This document shows positions 33,285 through 42,751 of a stretch of 64,000 nt of DNA, piece by piece. A program made the translations under genes and the position numbers. The stretch is from positions 945,501 to 1,009,500 of the forward strand of contig NZ_JAUCBR010000004.1 of the NCBI RefSeq assembly GCF_034676725.1. Reading direction: 5' to 3'. Positions within the stretch are counted from its first letter, which is position 1, and each line of letters begins with the position of its first letter. Source of the DNA: Denitromonas sp. GTDB lineage: Bacteria; Pseudomonadota; Gammaproteobacteria; Burkholderiales; Rhodocyclaceae. The notes under the pieces are model-generated. The model was not told the origin of the DNA, ran no database searches, and saw only the letters and a list, made by a program, of their open reading frames with translations.

Positions 33285-35281
33285 GCCTTCACCTCGAACT
33301 CGACCAGCTCGTCGCCATCGCCCACCTGGTCGCCCACCGCGAAGCGGAAGGCCTTGACCGTGCCGGCGGCCGGGGCGTTGATGGTGTGTTCCATCTTCAT
33401 GGCTTCGAGAATCAGCAGCGGCGCGCCCTTCTCCACCGCGGCACCGGCCTGGGCGATGAGCGAGATCACCTTGCCCGGCATCGGCGCCAGCAGACCGCCT
33501 TCGGCACCACCGCCCTCGCCGGCGAAGTGCAGCGGGTCGACATTGGACAGCTGCCAGGCGCGCCCGTGCAGGAACACATGGCGCTTTTCGTTGGCGGCCA
33601 CCACGGTGGCGTCCATGCGCATGCCGTCGAGCTCGACGCGCAGCAGGCCGCGGTCGTTGAGCTCGCCACGCGCTTCGACCGACTTGCCGTCCACCGTCAG
33701 CGTGTAGCCGTCGGCGCGGTAGGCCACATTGACGGCCTTCTGGTCCTCGCCGAGTCGGAAGATCAGGTCGCGCTTGGCCGAGGCGTTGAGGCGCCAGCCG
33801 TCGCGGGCATGCCAGGGCGAGAGCGGGTCTTCGTCGCGGCGGGCGCGGGCCGCGCCACGGTTGGCCTCGCGCAGCAGTTCGGCCAGTGCAGCCACCTGCC
33901 AGACTTCAGCCGGCGTGGCCTTGGCCTCGGGGAAGAGATAGGCCTTTTCGCGCTCGATCAGGCCGGTGTCGAGGTCGGCGTTGGCAAAGGCCGGGCAGGC
34001 GGTCAGGCGCGACAGGAAGCTGATGTTGTTCGACACGCCGACCACACGGTACTCTGCCAGCGCCTGCAGCATGCGCGCCAGGGCGCGGTCGCGGTTCTGG
34101 TCCCAGACGATGAGCTTGGCGATCATCGGGTCGTAGTGCGGGCTGATCTCGTCGCCCTCTTCAACGCCGGTATCGACCCGCACATGCAGGTTCTCGGCCG
34201 GCGGCGACAGGTGCAGGAGCGCGCCGGTCGAGGGCAAAAAGCCCTTGTCCGGGTCTTCGGCATAGATGCGCGCTTCGAGGGCGTGCCCGCGGATCTGCAG
34301 TTGCTCCTGCGCCAGCGGCAGCGGTTCGCCGGAGGCGACGCGCAGCTGCCATTCGACCAGATCGAGGCCGGTGATCATCTCGGTGACCGGATGCTCCACC
34401 TGCAGGCGGGTGTTCATCTCCATGAAGTAGAAGGAGCCATCCTGGTTGGCGATGAACTCCACCGTGCCGGCACCGACATAGCCCACGGCCTTGGCGGCAT
34501 CGACGGCGGCCTGGCCCATGGCGGCACGGCGCTCGGGCGTCATGCCCGGCGCGGGGGCTTCCTCAAGCACCTTCTGGTGGCGGCGCTGCACCGAGCAGTC
34601 GCGCTCGAACAGGTACACGCAGTTGCCCTGGGTGTCGCCGAACACCTGGATCTCGATGTGGCGCGGGCGGGTGATGTACTTCTCGATCAGCACATGGTCG
34701 TCGCCAAAGCTGGAGATGGCCTCGCGCTTGCACGAGCCGAGCAGGTCGAGGAAGTCCTCGGCCCTCTCGACCAGGCGCATGCCCTTGCCGCCCCCACCGG
34801 CGGCCGCCTTGATCAGCACCGGGTAGCCAATGCCGTCGGCCTCGCGCTTGAGCAGCTCGGGGTCCTGGTCGTCGCCGTGGTAGCCCGGGGTCAGCGGCAC
34901 ACCGGCCGCCCCCATGATTTTCTTGGCCTCGGACTTGGAGCCCATGGCCTGGATGGCGGCCACCGGCGGGCCGATGAAGACCACACCGGCCTCATCGCAG
35001 GCGTGGCAGAAGTCTTCGTTCTCGGACAGGAAGCCGTAGCCCGGGTGGATCGCCTGCGCGCCGGTCTGCTTCGCCGCGGCGATGATCTTGTCGATCACCA
35101 GATAGCTTTCCTTGGCCGCAGCCGGGCCGATCAGCACCGCCTCGTCGGCCAGGCGTACATGACGCGCGTTGGCGTCGGCCTCGGAATACACCGCCACGGT
35201 CTTGATGCCCATGCGCCGCGCCGTCTTGATGACGCGGCAGGCGATCTCCCCGCGGTTGGCGATCAGGATTTTTTCAAACAT
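33281..35281 (-). CDS. liuD: Methylcrotonyl-CoA carboxylase alpha (biotin-carrying) subunit
   Basis: It carboxylates its biotin with bicarbonate and ATP for transfer to 3-methylcrotonyl-CoA. The 666-residue product has the biotin carboxylase domain (MFEKILIANRGEIACRVIKTARRMG; GGGGKGMR; HIEIQVFGD; ERDCSVQRRHQKVLEEAPAP; FMEMNTRLQVEHPVTEMITGLDLVEWQLRVA) in residues 1-450, a linker/BT domain, and a C-terminal biotinyl domain with LEAMKMEH. The pairing with LiuB and an enoyl-CoA hydratase and lyase favours methylcrotonyl-CoA over propionyl- or geranyl-CoA. The stop codon lies in a repeat. Gene order B-C-D-E matches liu operons of other proteobacteria. Confidence 0.93.
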   Translation of the reverse strand: MFEKILIANRGEIACRVIKTARRMGIKTVAVYSEADANARHVRLADEAVLIGPAAAKESYLVIDKIIAAAKQTGAQAIHPGYGFLSENEDFCHACDEAGVVFIGPPVAAIQAMGSKSEAKKIMGAAGVPLTPGYHGDDQDPELLKREADGIGYPVLIKAAAGGGGKGMRLVERAEDFLDLLGSCKREAISSFGDDHVLIEKYITRPRHIEIQVFGDTQGNCVYLFERDCSVQRRHQKVLEEAPAPGMTPERRAAMGQAAVDAAKAVGYVGAGTVEFIANQDGSFYFMEMNTRLQVEHPVTEMITGLDLVEWQLRVASGEPLPLAQEQLQIRGHALEARIYAEDPDKGFLPSTGALLHLSPPAENLHVRVDTGVEEGDEISPHYDPMIAKLIVWDQNRDRALARMLQALAEYRVVGVSNNISFLSRLTACPAFANADLDTGLIEREKAYLFPEAKATPAEVWQVAALAELLREANRGAARARRDEDPLSPWHARDGWRLNASAKRDLIFRLGEDQKAVNVAYRADGYTLTVDGKSVEARGELNDRGLLRVELDGMRMDATVVAANEKRHVFLHGRAWQLSNVDPLHFAGEGGGAEGGLLAPMPGKVISLIAQAGAAVEKGAPLLILEAMKMEHTINAPAAGTVKAFRFAVGDQVGDGDELVEFEVKA

Positions 35282-35315
35282 GTCTGTCTCCGAATTCTTC
35301 GTTCTTGGCGTCGGC

Positions 35316-35405
35316 GTAGCCCGGATGCAGCGCAGCGGAATCCGGGGCCGGTCGTGGATCAACCGAGGCTCCCGGATTCCGGCCTTCGGCCTGCATCCGG
35401 GCTAC
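35316..35405. repeat. REP-like repeat, family A, between liuC and liuD
   Basis: A 90-bp unit bounded by GTAGCCCGGATGCA and TGCATCCGGGCTAC. The inner arms are CGCAGCGGAATCCGGG and CCCGGATTCCGGCCTTCGGC. It fills most of the 144-base gap between liuC and liuD. Confidence 0.85.
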
Positions 35406-35425
35406 TTTCTTTGCATTCATGGTCG

Positions 35426-36214
35426 TCAGGCCTGCGGCACCCAGGCGGCCGGGCGCTTGTCGAGAAAGGCGCTCAGGCCTTCCTTCGCTTCGGGCGTGCT
35501 GCGCAAGCTGGCGATGCGGCGCGAGGTGTCTTCGACCACCGCGTCGGACACCGGCTGGTTGGCCACGGCGCGGATCAGCGCCTTGGCCGCCGCCTGCGAT
35601 TTCGGCCCGCCCTGCAGCAGCGCGGCGACGATCTCGGCCACCTTGTCGTCCAGCGCCTCGGGCGCGACCACTTCGTGCGCCAGGCCCAGCTCGCCGGCCC
35701 GCTGCGCACTGATGCGCTCGGCGCTCTGGAAGTACCGGTAGCTCTGGCGCTCGCCGATGGCGCGGATCACATAGGGGCTGATGGCCGAGGGGATGATGCC
35801 GAACTTGACCTCGGAGGTGGCGAAGATGGCCTTCTCGCTGGCCACGCAGATGTCGCAGGCCGAGGCCAGGCCCATGCCCCCGCCCAGCGCCGCGCCCTGC
35901 ACGCGGGCGATGGTCGGCGTGTTCATTTCGGACAGGGTGCGCAGCATGCCGGCGAGCTTGCGCGCGTCGGCCAGGTTCTCTTCCACGCTGGCCTCGCCGG
36001 CGGCCTTCATCCAGTTCAGGTCGGCACCGGCCGAGAAGCTCTTGCCACGGCCGGCCAGCACCACCACGCGCACCGAATCGTCGGCATCCAGCTGCTGGCA
36101 GGCGCCGGTGAGGTCATTGATGAGCTGCGCATTGAAGGCGTTGTGCACATCGGGGCGGTTCATCCAGACGGTGGCGATGCCGCCGTCGCGTTCGATGTCG
36201 AGAGTCTCGTACAT
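35426..36214 (-). CDS. liuC: Methylglutaconyl-CoA hydratase (enoyl-CoA hydratase family)
   Basis: It hydrates 3-methylglutaconyl-CoA to HMG-CoA. The 262-residue crotonase-fold protein has the CoA/oxyanion region GRGKSFSAGADLNWMK and VQGAALGGGMGLASACDICVAS, and a catalytic Glu region TSEVKFGIIPSAISPYV. ATG 36214 is chosen over ATG 36220 because the AAGGAG is at correct distance only from the former. It sits 10 bases downstream of liuB. The substrate call rests on operon context; the fold alone would only give enoyl-CoA hydratase. Confidence 0.9.
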   Translation of the reverse strand: MYETLDIERDGGIATVWMNRPDVHNAFNAQLINDLTGACQQLDADDSVRVVVLAGRGKSFSAGADLNWMKAAGEASVEENLADARKLAGMLRTLSEMNTPTIARVQGAALGGGMGLASACDICVASEKAIFATSEVKFGIIPSAISPYVIRAIGERQSYRYFQSAERISAQRAGELGLAHEVVAPEALDDKVAEIVAALLQGGPKSQAAAKALIRAVANQPVSDAVVEDTSRRIASLRSTPEAKEGLSAFLDKRPAAWVPQA

Positions 36215-36224
36215 AGCCATCTCC

Positions 36225-37832
<1,608 letters not shown>

Positions 37833-37860
37833 GTCTCCTCGTCCTTTATCGGTCAGCTGC

Positions 37861-38451
37861 TCAGAGCTGCTTTTCGTTCTGAATGCGTTGCTCGCGCACC
37901 GGGGCGCGGTAGCGCGCCATGGCCGCCAGCAGGGTGTCGATATCGTGCTCGCGCAACAGCAGCTCGGCGTTTTCGGGCTTCATGAAGCCTTCCGCCACGC
38001 CGTTCTGGAGCATCTGCGCGAGCGGCGCGTAGTAGCCGGTCACATCGAGCAGGCCGATGGGCTTGCCGTGAAAGCCGAGCTGCGCCCAGGTGAGCACCTC
38101 GAACAACTCCTCGAAGGTACCCAGCCCCCCGGGCAAGGCGATGAAGCCGTCCGACAGCTCGGCCATGCGCGCCTTGCGGGTGTGCATGGAGTCCACCACC
38201 TCGAGCCGGGTCAGCCCGCGATGGCCGACCTCCCACTCGTCCAGCGCCTGCGGAATGACGCCGATGACCGAGCCGCCCGCGGCCATGCAGGCATCGGCAA
38301 CGACGCCCATGAGGCCGACATTGCCGCCGCCGTAGACCAGCGCGATGCCGCGCTCGGCCAGGGTGCGGCCCAGGGCCTGGGCCGCGGCGGTGTATTCCGG
38401 GCGCTTGCCGTGGCGGGCGCCACAGAAGACGCACAGTCGCTTGAAAGTCAT
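37861..38451 (-). CDS. LOG family protein (TIGR00730 Rossmann-fold nucleotide hydrolase)
   Basis: A 196-residue Rossmann-fold protein with the LOG signatures YGGGNVGLMGVVADA and PGGLGTFEELFEVLTWAQLG. Characterised relatives release free bases from nucleoside 5'-monophosphates (phosphoribohydrolase, including cytokinin activation). In bacteria without plant hosts the role is probably nucleotide salvage. ATG 38451 (MTFKRLCVFCGARHG) is the family N terminus. It lies inside the liu gene run, but no functional tie to leucine breakdown is evident. Confidence 0.9.
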   Translation of the reverse strand: MTFKRLCVFCGARHGKRPEYTAAAQALGRTLAERGIALVYGGGNVGLMGVVADACMAAGGSVIGVIPQALDEWEVGHRGLTRLEVVDSMHTRKARMAELSDGFIALPGGLGTFEELFEVLTWAQLGFHGKPIGLLDVTGYYAPLAQMLQNGVAEGFMKPENAELLLREHDIDTLLAAMARYRAPVREQRIQNEKQL

Positions 38452-38464
38452 GCCGGCATTCCGT

Positions 38465-39067
38465 TCAGTAGCCGCCGGTGTCGAGCCAGCGCTCGATCTG
38501 CGGCAGGCGGTCGACACCCCAGAAGGGCTCGCCGTCGATGATCACGAAGGGCGATCCGAACACCCCTTTGGCGATGGCTTCGCTGCAGGCGGCCTTGAGC
38601 CGCGCCTTGACCGGATCGCTCTGCAGGGCGGCGGCCAGCGCGGTGCCGTCGACACCCAGTCCGGCGGCCACCTCGACCACCACCTCGGGCGCGCCGATGT
38701 TGCGCCCGGCCTGGAAATAGGCGCGGTAGGCGGCATGGGCAAAACGGCGCGCCAGCGCGCAGTCCTGGTCATGCAGCCAGTAGTAGGCACGCGCCGCCGC
38801 CTGGGTGGGGATGGGGAACGGGTCGGGCTTGGCGTAGCGCACCCCGTGGTAGCGTGCCGAGCGCTCGATGTCGCGCACCGCATAGTCGCCCTTGAGCGGC
38901 ACATCGGTCAGCGGCCGGCCTTCGGAGACGGTGTACACCACCCCCAGCAAGATCGGATGCCAGCGCACCTTGCGGCCGAAGCCGGCGGCGATGCCGTCGA
39001 TCTTCTCGCTCATGAAATAGCCGTAGGGCGAGGAGAAGTCGAAGTAGAAGTCGATCGGATCTGCCAT
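38465..39067 (-). CDS. 2-hydroxychromene-2-carboxylate isomerase family (DsbA-fold, kappa GST-like)
   Basis: A 200-residue thioredoxin-fold protein with the active-site start DFYFDFSSPYGYF (serine in place of the CxxC of DsbA) and the C-terminal GVFGSPFVIIDGEPFWGVDRLPQIERWL. The family includes HCCA isomerase of naphthalene breakdown and kappa-class glutathione transferases. No aromatic pathway genes adjoin it, so the substrate is open. AGGAGACGCGAC precedes the ATG. It is 13 bases upstream of the LOG gene. Confidence 0.88.
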   Translation of the reverse strand: MADPIDFYFDFSSPYGYFMSEKIDGIAAGFGRKVRWHPILLGVVYTVSEGRPLTDVPLKGDYAVRDIERSARYHGVRYAKPDPFPIPTQAAARAYYWLHDQDCALARRFAHAAYRAYFQAGRNIGAPEVVVEVAAGLGVDGTALAAALQSDPVKARLKAACSEAIAKGVFGSPFVIIDGEPFWGVDRLPQIERWLDTGGY

Positions 39068-39077
39068 GTCGCGTCTC

Positions 39078-39704
39078 CTAGAGATGTTTCATGCTGGCCA
39101 CTTTCAGGCCGGAAGCGATGAAGGCACCGCCGGCCCCGATGTTGAGCCACTTGATGACCGCCGGCCGCGCCTGCAGGAAGTCACGCAGGCGCGCGGCCCC
39201 GGCGCCCATCAGCGACATCAGCACCACGGTGATCAGCGCGTAGGTGGCGCCGAGCAGGAAGATCTGCAGCCCCATGTTGCCCAGCGCCGGTCGCGCGTAC
39301 TGCGGCAGGAAGGCGAGCATGAACACCGCCACCTTGGGGTTGAGCAGATTGACCGTCAGGCTGCTCATGAACACCCGCTTGAGCGGCAGCGGCGCGGCGC
39401 CCTTGAGCGGGATCAGCCCATGCCGGCGGATGGCCTGGATGCCGACCCACACCAGATACACCGCGCCGACGCCGCGCAGGATCAGGAACAGGGTCTCCGA
39501 CGCGGCCACCACCGCCGACAGGCCGGCGGCGACCAGCACCGAGGTGATCAGGATGCCCAGCGCACAACCGGCCGCGGCCGCCACCCCGGCCAGCCGGCCC
39601 TGCCCGAGGGCACGGCCGAGCAGCATGAGGCTGTCCGGCCCCGGCGCCAGCGTGAACAAGGCCGCCACGGGGATGAAGAGCAGGTAGAGCTGGAGATCGA
39701 GCAT
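39078..39704 (-). CDS. LysE/RhtB family exporter
   Basis: A 208-residue membrane protein of the amino-acid exporter family with six hydrophobic segments and the N-terminal signature LFIPVAALFTLAPGPDSLMLLGRALGQGRLAGVAAAAGCALG plus NLLNPKVAVFMLAFLPQY. Such proteins export amino acids or homoserine lactones. In a leucine catabolism run it could relieve amino acid overload, but that is inference. Confidence 0.88.
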   Translation of the reverse strand: MLDLQLYLLFIPVAALFTLAPGPDSLMLLGRALGQGRLAGVAAAAGCALGILITSVLVAAGLSAVVAASETLFLILRGVGAVYLVWVGIQAIRRHGLIPLKGAAPLPLKRVFMSSLTVNLLNPKVAVFMLAFLPQYARPALGNMGLQIFLLGATYALITVVLMSLMGAGAARLRDFLQARPAVIKWLNIGAGGAFIASGLKVASMKHL

Positions 39705-39720
39705 GATCGTGCCGCCGGGC

Positions 39721-40158
39721 TCAGGCCGCCTTCGGCCAGAGGATCATCTGCGTGCAGCGGAACAGCGCCAGCGTGCGACCGCTGCTGCCGATGACCTCGG
39801 CGTCCCACACCTGGGTGTTGCGGCCGGTGTGTGCGGCGGTGGCCACGCAGCGGATCTCGCCCTCGGTCTGCGTGCCGAGAAAATTGCTCTTCAGCTCGAT
39901 GGTGGTGAAGCTGTCGGCGCCCACCGGCAGATGCGCGATGGTGGCAAAACCGGCGGCGGTGTCGGCCAGGGCGATCACCGAGGCCGCATGCAGGAAGCCG
40001 TTGGGCGCCAGCATCTCGGGGCGGATGGTGATGGTCGCCTCAAGGCGACCGGCGTCGAGCGCGGTCACCGTCACCCCGAACCAGCCCGGCAGGGTGCCGG
40101 GGGTGCGGGCATTGAGCATCTCGACGGATGCTTCGGGATGCAGTCTGTGGCTGCTCAT
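39721..40158 (-). CDS. PaaI-family hotdog thioesterase (first copy)
   Basis: A 145-residue hotdog-fold protein with the PaaI pattern NGFLHAASVIALADTAAGFATIAHL (NGxxHxG variant, with AAS in place of GG) and TIELKSNFLGTQTEGEIRCVATAAHTGRNTQVWDAEV. It probably hydrolyses acyl-CoA thioesters and so recycles CoA during branched-chain or fatty acid oxidation. It is 16 bases upstream of the LysE gene, in the liu run. Confidence 0.87.
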   Translation of the reverse strand: MSSHRLHPEASVEMLNARTPGTLPGWFGVTVTALDAGRLEATITIRPEMLAPNGFLHAASVIALADTAAGFATIAHLPVGADSFTTIELKSNFLGTQTEGEIRCVATAAHTGRNTQVWDAEVIGSSGRTLALFRCTQMILWPKAA

Positions 40159-40190
40159 GATTGGGGTCTCTGTTGGGCTGGGTTAAGCGA

Positions 40191-41324
40191 TCAGTCGGCC
40201 AGGGCGCGGCCAATCACCAGGCGTTGGATGTCGCTGGCGCCTTCGTAGATCTGGCATACGCGCACATCGCGGTAGATGCGCTCGACCGGGAAGTCGGTCA
40301 CATAGCCGTAGCCGCCATGGATCTGGATCGCGTCGGAGCACACCTTCTCGGCCATCTCGGAGGCGAACAGCTTGGCCATCGAGGCCTCTTTGAGGCACGG
40401 ACGGCCGGCATCTTTGAGACTGGCGGCATGCCACACCAGCTGGCGCGCGGCTTCGAGCTGGGTCGCCATATCGGCCAGGCGGAAGTTGACCGCCTGGTGC
40501 TCGAAGATCGGCTTGCCGAAGGTTTCGCGCTCATGGGCGTATTTCACGGCGGCTTCGAGCGCAGCGCGGGCCATACCGAGGCACTGCGAGGCGATGCCGA
40601 TACGGCCGGCTTCGAGGTTGGACAACGCAATCTTGTAGCCCTGCCCTTCTTCGCCGAGCAGCGCGTCGGCCGGCACACGGCAGTTCTCGAACAGGATCTG
40701 CGCAGTGTCGGAGGCCTTCTGGCCCATCTTCTCCTCGATGCGCCCGACGACATAACCCGGCGCGGTGGTCGGCACCAGGAAGCAGGAAATGCCTTTCTTG
40801 CCGGCGGCCTTGTCGGTCACGGCGAACACGATGGCCACATCGGCTTCACGGCCGGTGGTGATGAACTGCTTGACGCCGTTGAGCACCCACTCGTCGCCAT
40901 CTTTGACGGCGGTGGTCTTGATCGCACCCGCATCAGAGCCGACATGCGGCTCGGTCAGGCAGAAACAGCCGAGCATCTCGCCACGGGCCAGCGGCTTGAG
41001 CCACTGTTCTTTTTGCGCGTCGTTGCCGTAGCGATTGGGGATACCGCAAGCCAGCGAATTCTGCACGCTGACGATGGTCGAGGTCGCGCCGTCGCCGGCG
41101 GCGATTTCTTCAATCGCCAGCACCAGGCTCATGTAGTCCATGCCCGCGCCGCCCCACTGCTCGGGCACGACCATGCCCAGCGCACCGAGTTCTGCCAGTT
41201 CCTTGAGCGCTTCGCGCGGGAAGGTGTGGTTTCGGTCCCACTCTTCGGCGAAGGGGGCGAGACGCTCGCGCGAGAAGTCGCGCATGGCGTCACGGATCAT
41301 TTCCTGTTCTTGGGTCAGGATCAT
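40191..41324 (-). CDS. Acyl-CoA dehydrogenase, short/branched-chain type
   Basis: A 377-residue FAD enzyme that introduces an alpha,beta double bond in acyl-CoA and passes electrons to ETF. Signatures: CFCLTEPHVGSDAGAIKTTAV, VKQFITTGREADVAIVFAVTD, YAHERETFGKPIFEHQAV, QIHGGYGYVTDFPVERIYRDVRVCQIYEGASDIQRLVIGR. The catalytic Glu is in IYEGASD, the butyryl/short-branched-chain position, unlike the isovaleryl enzyme at 43983. It may act on 2-methylbutyryl- or isobutyryl-CoA from Ile/Val. It lies between the thiolase and the first thioesterase gene. Confidence 0.92.
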   Translation of the reverse strand: MILTQEQEMIRDAMRDFSRERLAPFAEEWDRNHTFPREALKELAELGALGMVVPEQWGGAGMDYMSLVLAIEEIAAGDGATSTIVSVQNSLACGIPNRYGNDAQKEQWLKPLARGEMLGCFCLTEPHVGSDAGAIKTTAVKDGDEWVLNGVKQFITTGREADVAIVFAVTDKAAGKKGISCFLVPTTAPGYVVGRIEEKMGQKASDTAQILFENCRVPADALLGEEGQGYKIALSNLEAGRIGIASQCLGMARAALEAAVKYAHERETFGKPIFEHQAVNFRLADMATQLEAARQLVWHAASLKDAGRPCLKEASMAKLFASEMAEKVCSDAIQIHGGYGYVTDFPVERIYRDVRVCQIYEGASDIQRLVIGRALAD

Positions 41325-41389
41325 GGTGCTGCTCTCCTCTTACTCTTTTTTATGGCGGGCGATCGGTCACCCGTCCGTATATTTTTCAG

Positions 41390-41506
41390 GTAGCCCGGAT
41401 GCAGGCCGAAGGCCGGAATCCGGGTTGGGCGCCTGATCGGCCCTTGCTGCATGTTGCGCATGCGGCCACTGCTCCCGGATTCCGCCTGCGGCTTCATCCG
41501 GGCTAC
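41390..41506. repeat. REP-like repeat, family A, intact 117-bp copy
   Basis: GTAGCCCGGATGCAGGCCGA at the left and TTCATCCGGGCTAC at the right, with GGAATCCGGG / CCCGGATTCC inner arms around a 47-base centre that contains CTGATCGGCCC and GTTGCGCATGC. It is the best reference copy for the interrupted element at 28192. Located between thiolase and acyl-CoA dehydrogenase genes. Confidence 0.85.
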
Positions 41507-41522
41507 GCGTGGATTGACGCGT

Positions 41523-42713
41523 TCAGGCCATCTCGACGGCCATCGCCGTGGCTTCGCCGCCGCCGATGCACAGGCTGGCCACGCCGCGCTTGAGGCCGCG
41601 GGCGCGCAACGCACCGAGCAGGGTGACGATGATGCGGGCGCCGGACGCGCCGATCGGGTGACCGAGGGCGCAGGCGCCGCCATTCACGTTGACCTTGGCG
41701 TGGTCCAGATCGAGCTCTTTCATGGCGGCCATGGTGACCACGGCGAAGGCTTCGTTGATTTCCCACAGATCCACGTCACCGACGCCCCAGCCCACCTTGC
41801 CCAGCAGCTTCTGCATGGCACCGACCGGGGCGGTGGTGAACCAGCGCGGCTCTTGCGCATGGGTGGCATGACCCATGATGGTGGCGATCGGCTTGAGGCA
41901 AAGCGATTCGGCGGTGGAGCGGCGCATCAGGGTGAGCGCGGCGGCACCGTCCGAAATCGACGAGGAGTTGGCGGCGGTGACCGTGCCGTCCTTGGCAAAG
42001 GCCGGCTTGAGCGTGCCGATCTTGTCGAGCTTGGCCTTGAGCGGCTGCTCGTCCTTGTCGACCACCACCTCGCCGCCACGGCCGGAGACGGTCACCGGGG
42101 TCACTTCCCAGTCAAAGCCGGTGCCGTTGATGGCGTCCTGCGCGCGGGTGGTGGAGGTGATGGCGAACTCGTCCTGCGCCTGGCGCGAGAAGCTGTAGTG
42201 GCCGGCGCAGTCTTCGGCGAAGGTGCCCATCAGGCGGCCGTTGGTTTCCTTGCTGTAGCGGTCTTCGAGGCCGTCGAAGAACATGTGGTCGATCATCTGG
42301 CCGTGGCCAAGGCGATAGCCGCCGCGGGCCTTGGGCAGCAGGTAGGGGGCGTTGCTCATCGACTCCATGCCACCGGCGACGATCACCTGGTTGCTGCCGG
42401 CGAGGAGCATGTCGTGGGCCAGCATGGTGGCCTTCATGCCCGACCCGCACACCTTGCTGACCGTGGCGCAACCGGTGCTCAGCGGCAGGCCGGCGCCCAG
42501 CGCGGCCTGGCGCGCCGGTGCCTGGCCGAGACCGGCCGGCAGCACGCAGCCGAGAATGACCTCTTCGACCTGTTCCGGCTTGAGCCCGGCGCGCTCGACC
42601 GCGGCGGCAATGGCGGCGGCGCCCAGTTGCGGCGCGCTCAGGCTGGACAGCTCGCCCTGAAAGCCGCCCATGGGCGTACGGGCAGCGGAGACGATAACGA
42701 CGGGATCATTCAT
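41523..42713 (-). CDS. Acetyl-CoA C-acetyltransferase (thiolase)
   Basis: It cleaves acetoacetyl-CoA (or 2-methylacetoacetyl-CoA) to acetyl-CoA units, or runs in reverse toward PHB. The 396-residue product has the catalytic cysteine in VSKVCGSGMKA, NEAFAVVTMAAMKELDL, and GGACALGHPIGASGARI. The C-terminal motif reads CIGGGEATAMAVE, with Glu-Ala where many thiolases have Gly-Gln-Gly or Gly-Glu-Gly. In the liu run it would process acetoacetate-derived CoA ester. The start at ATG 42713 has GGAGTCC upstream. Confidence 0.94.
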   Translation of the reverse strand: MNDPVVIVSAARTPMGGFQGELSSLSAPQLGAAAIAAAVERAGLKPEQVEEVILGCVLPAGLGQAPARQAALGAGLPLSTGCATVSKVCGSGMKATMLAHDMLLAGSNQVIVAGGMESMSNAPYLLPKARGGYRLGHGQMIDHMFFDGLEDRYSKETNGRLMGTFAEDCAGHYSFSRQAQDEFAITSTTRAQDAINGTGFDWEVTPVTVSGRGGEVVVDKDEQPLKAKLDKIGTLKPAFAKDGTVTAANSSSISDGAAALTLMRRSTAESLCLKPIATIMGHATHAQEPRWFTTAPVGAMQKLLGKVGWGVGDVDLWEINEAFAVVTMAAMKELDLDHAKVNVNGGACALGHPIGASGARIIVTLLGALRARGLKRGVASLCIGGGEATAMAVEMA

Positions 42714-42751
42714 GGGGGACTCCTGATTCTCTCTGTGAGTAGGCGCGCCGC

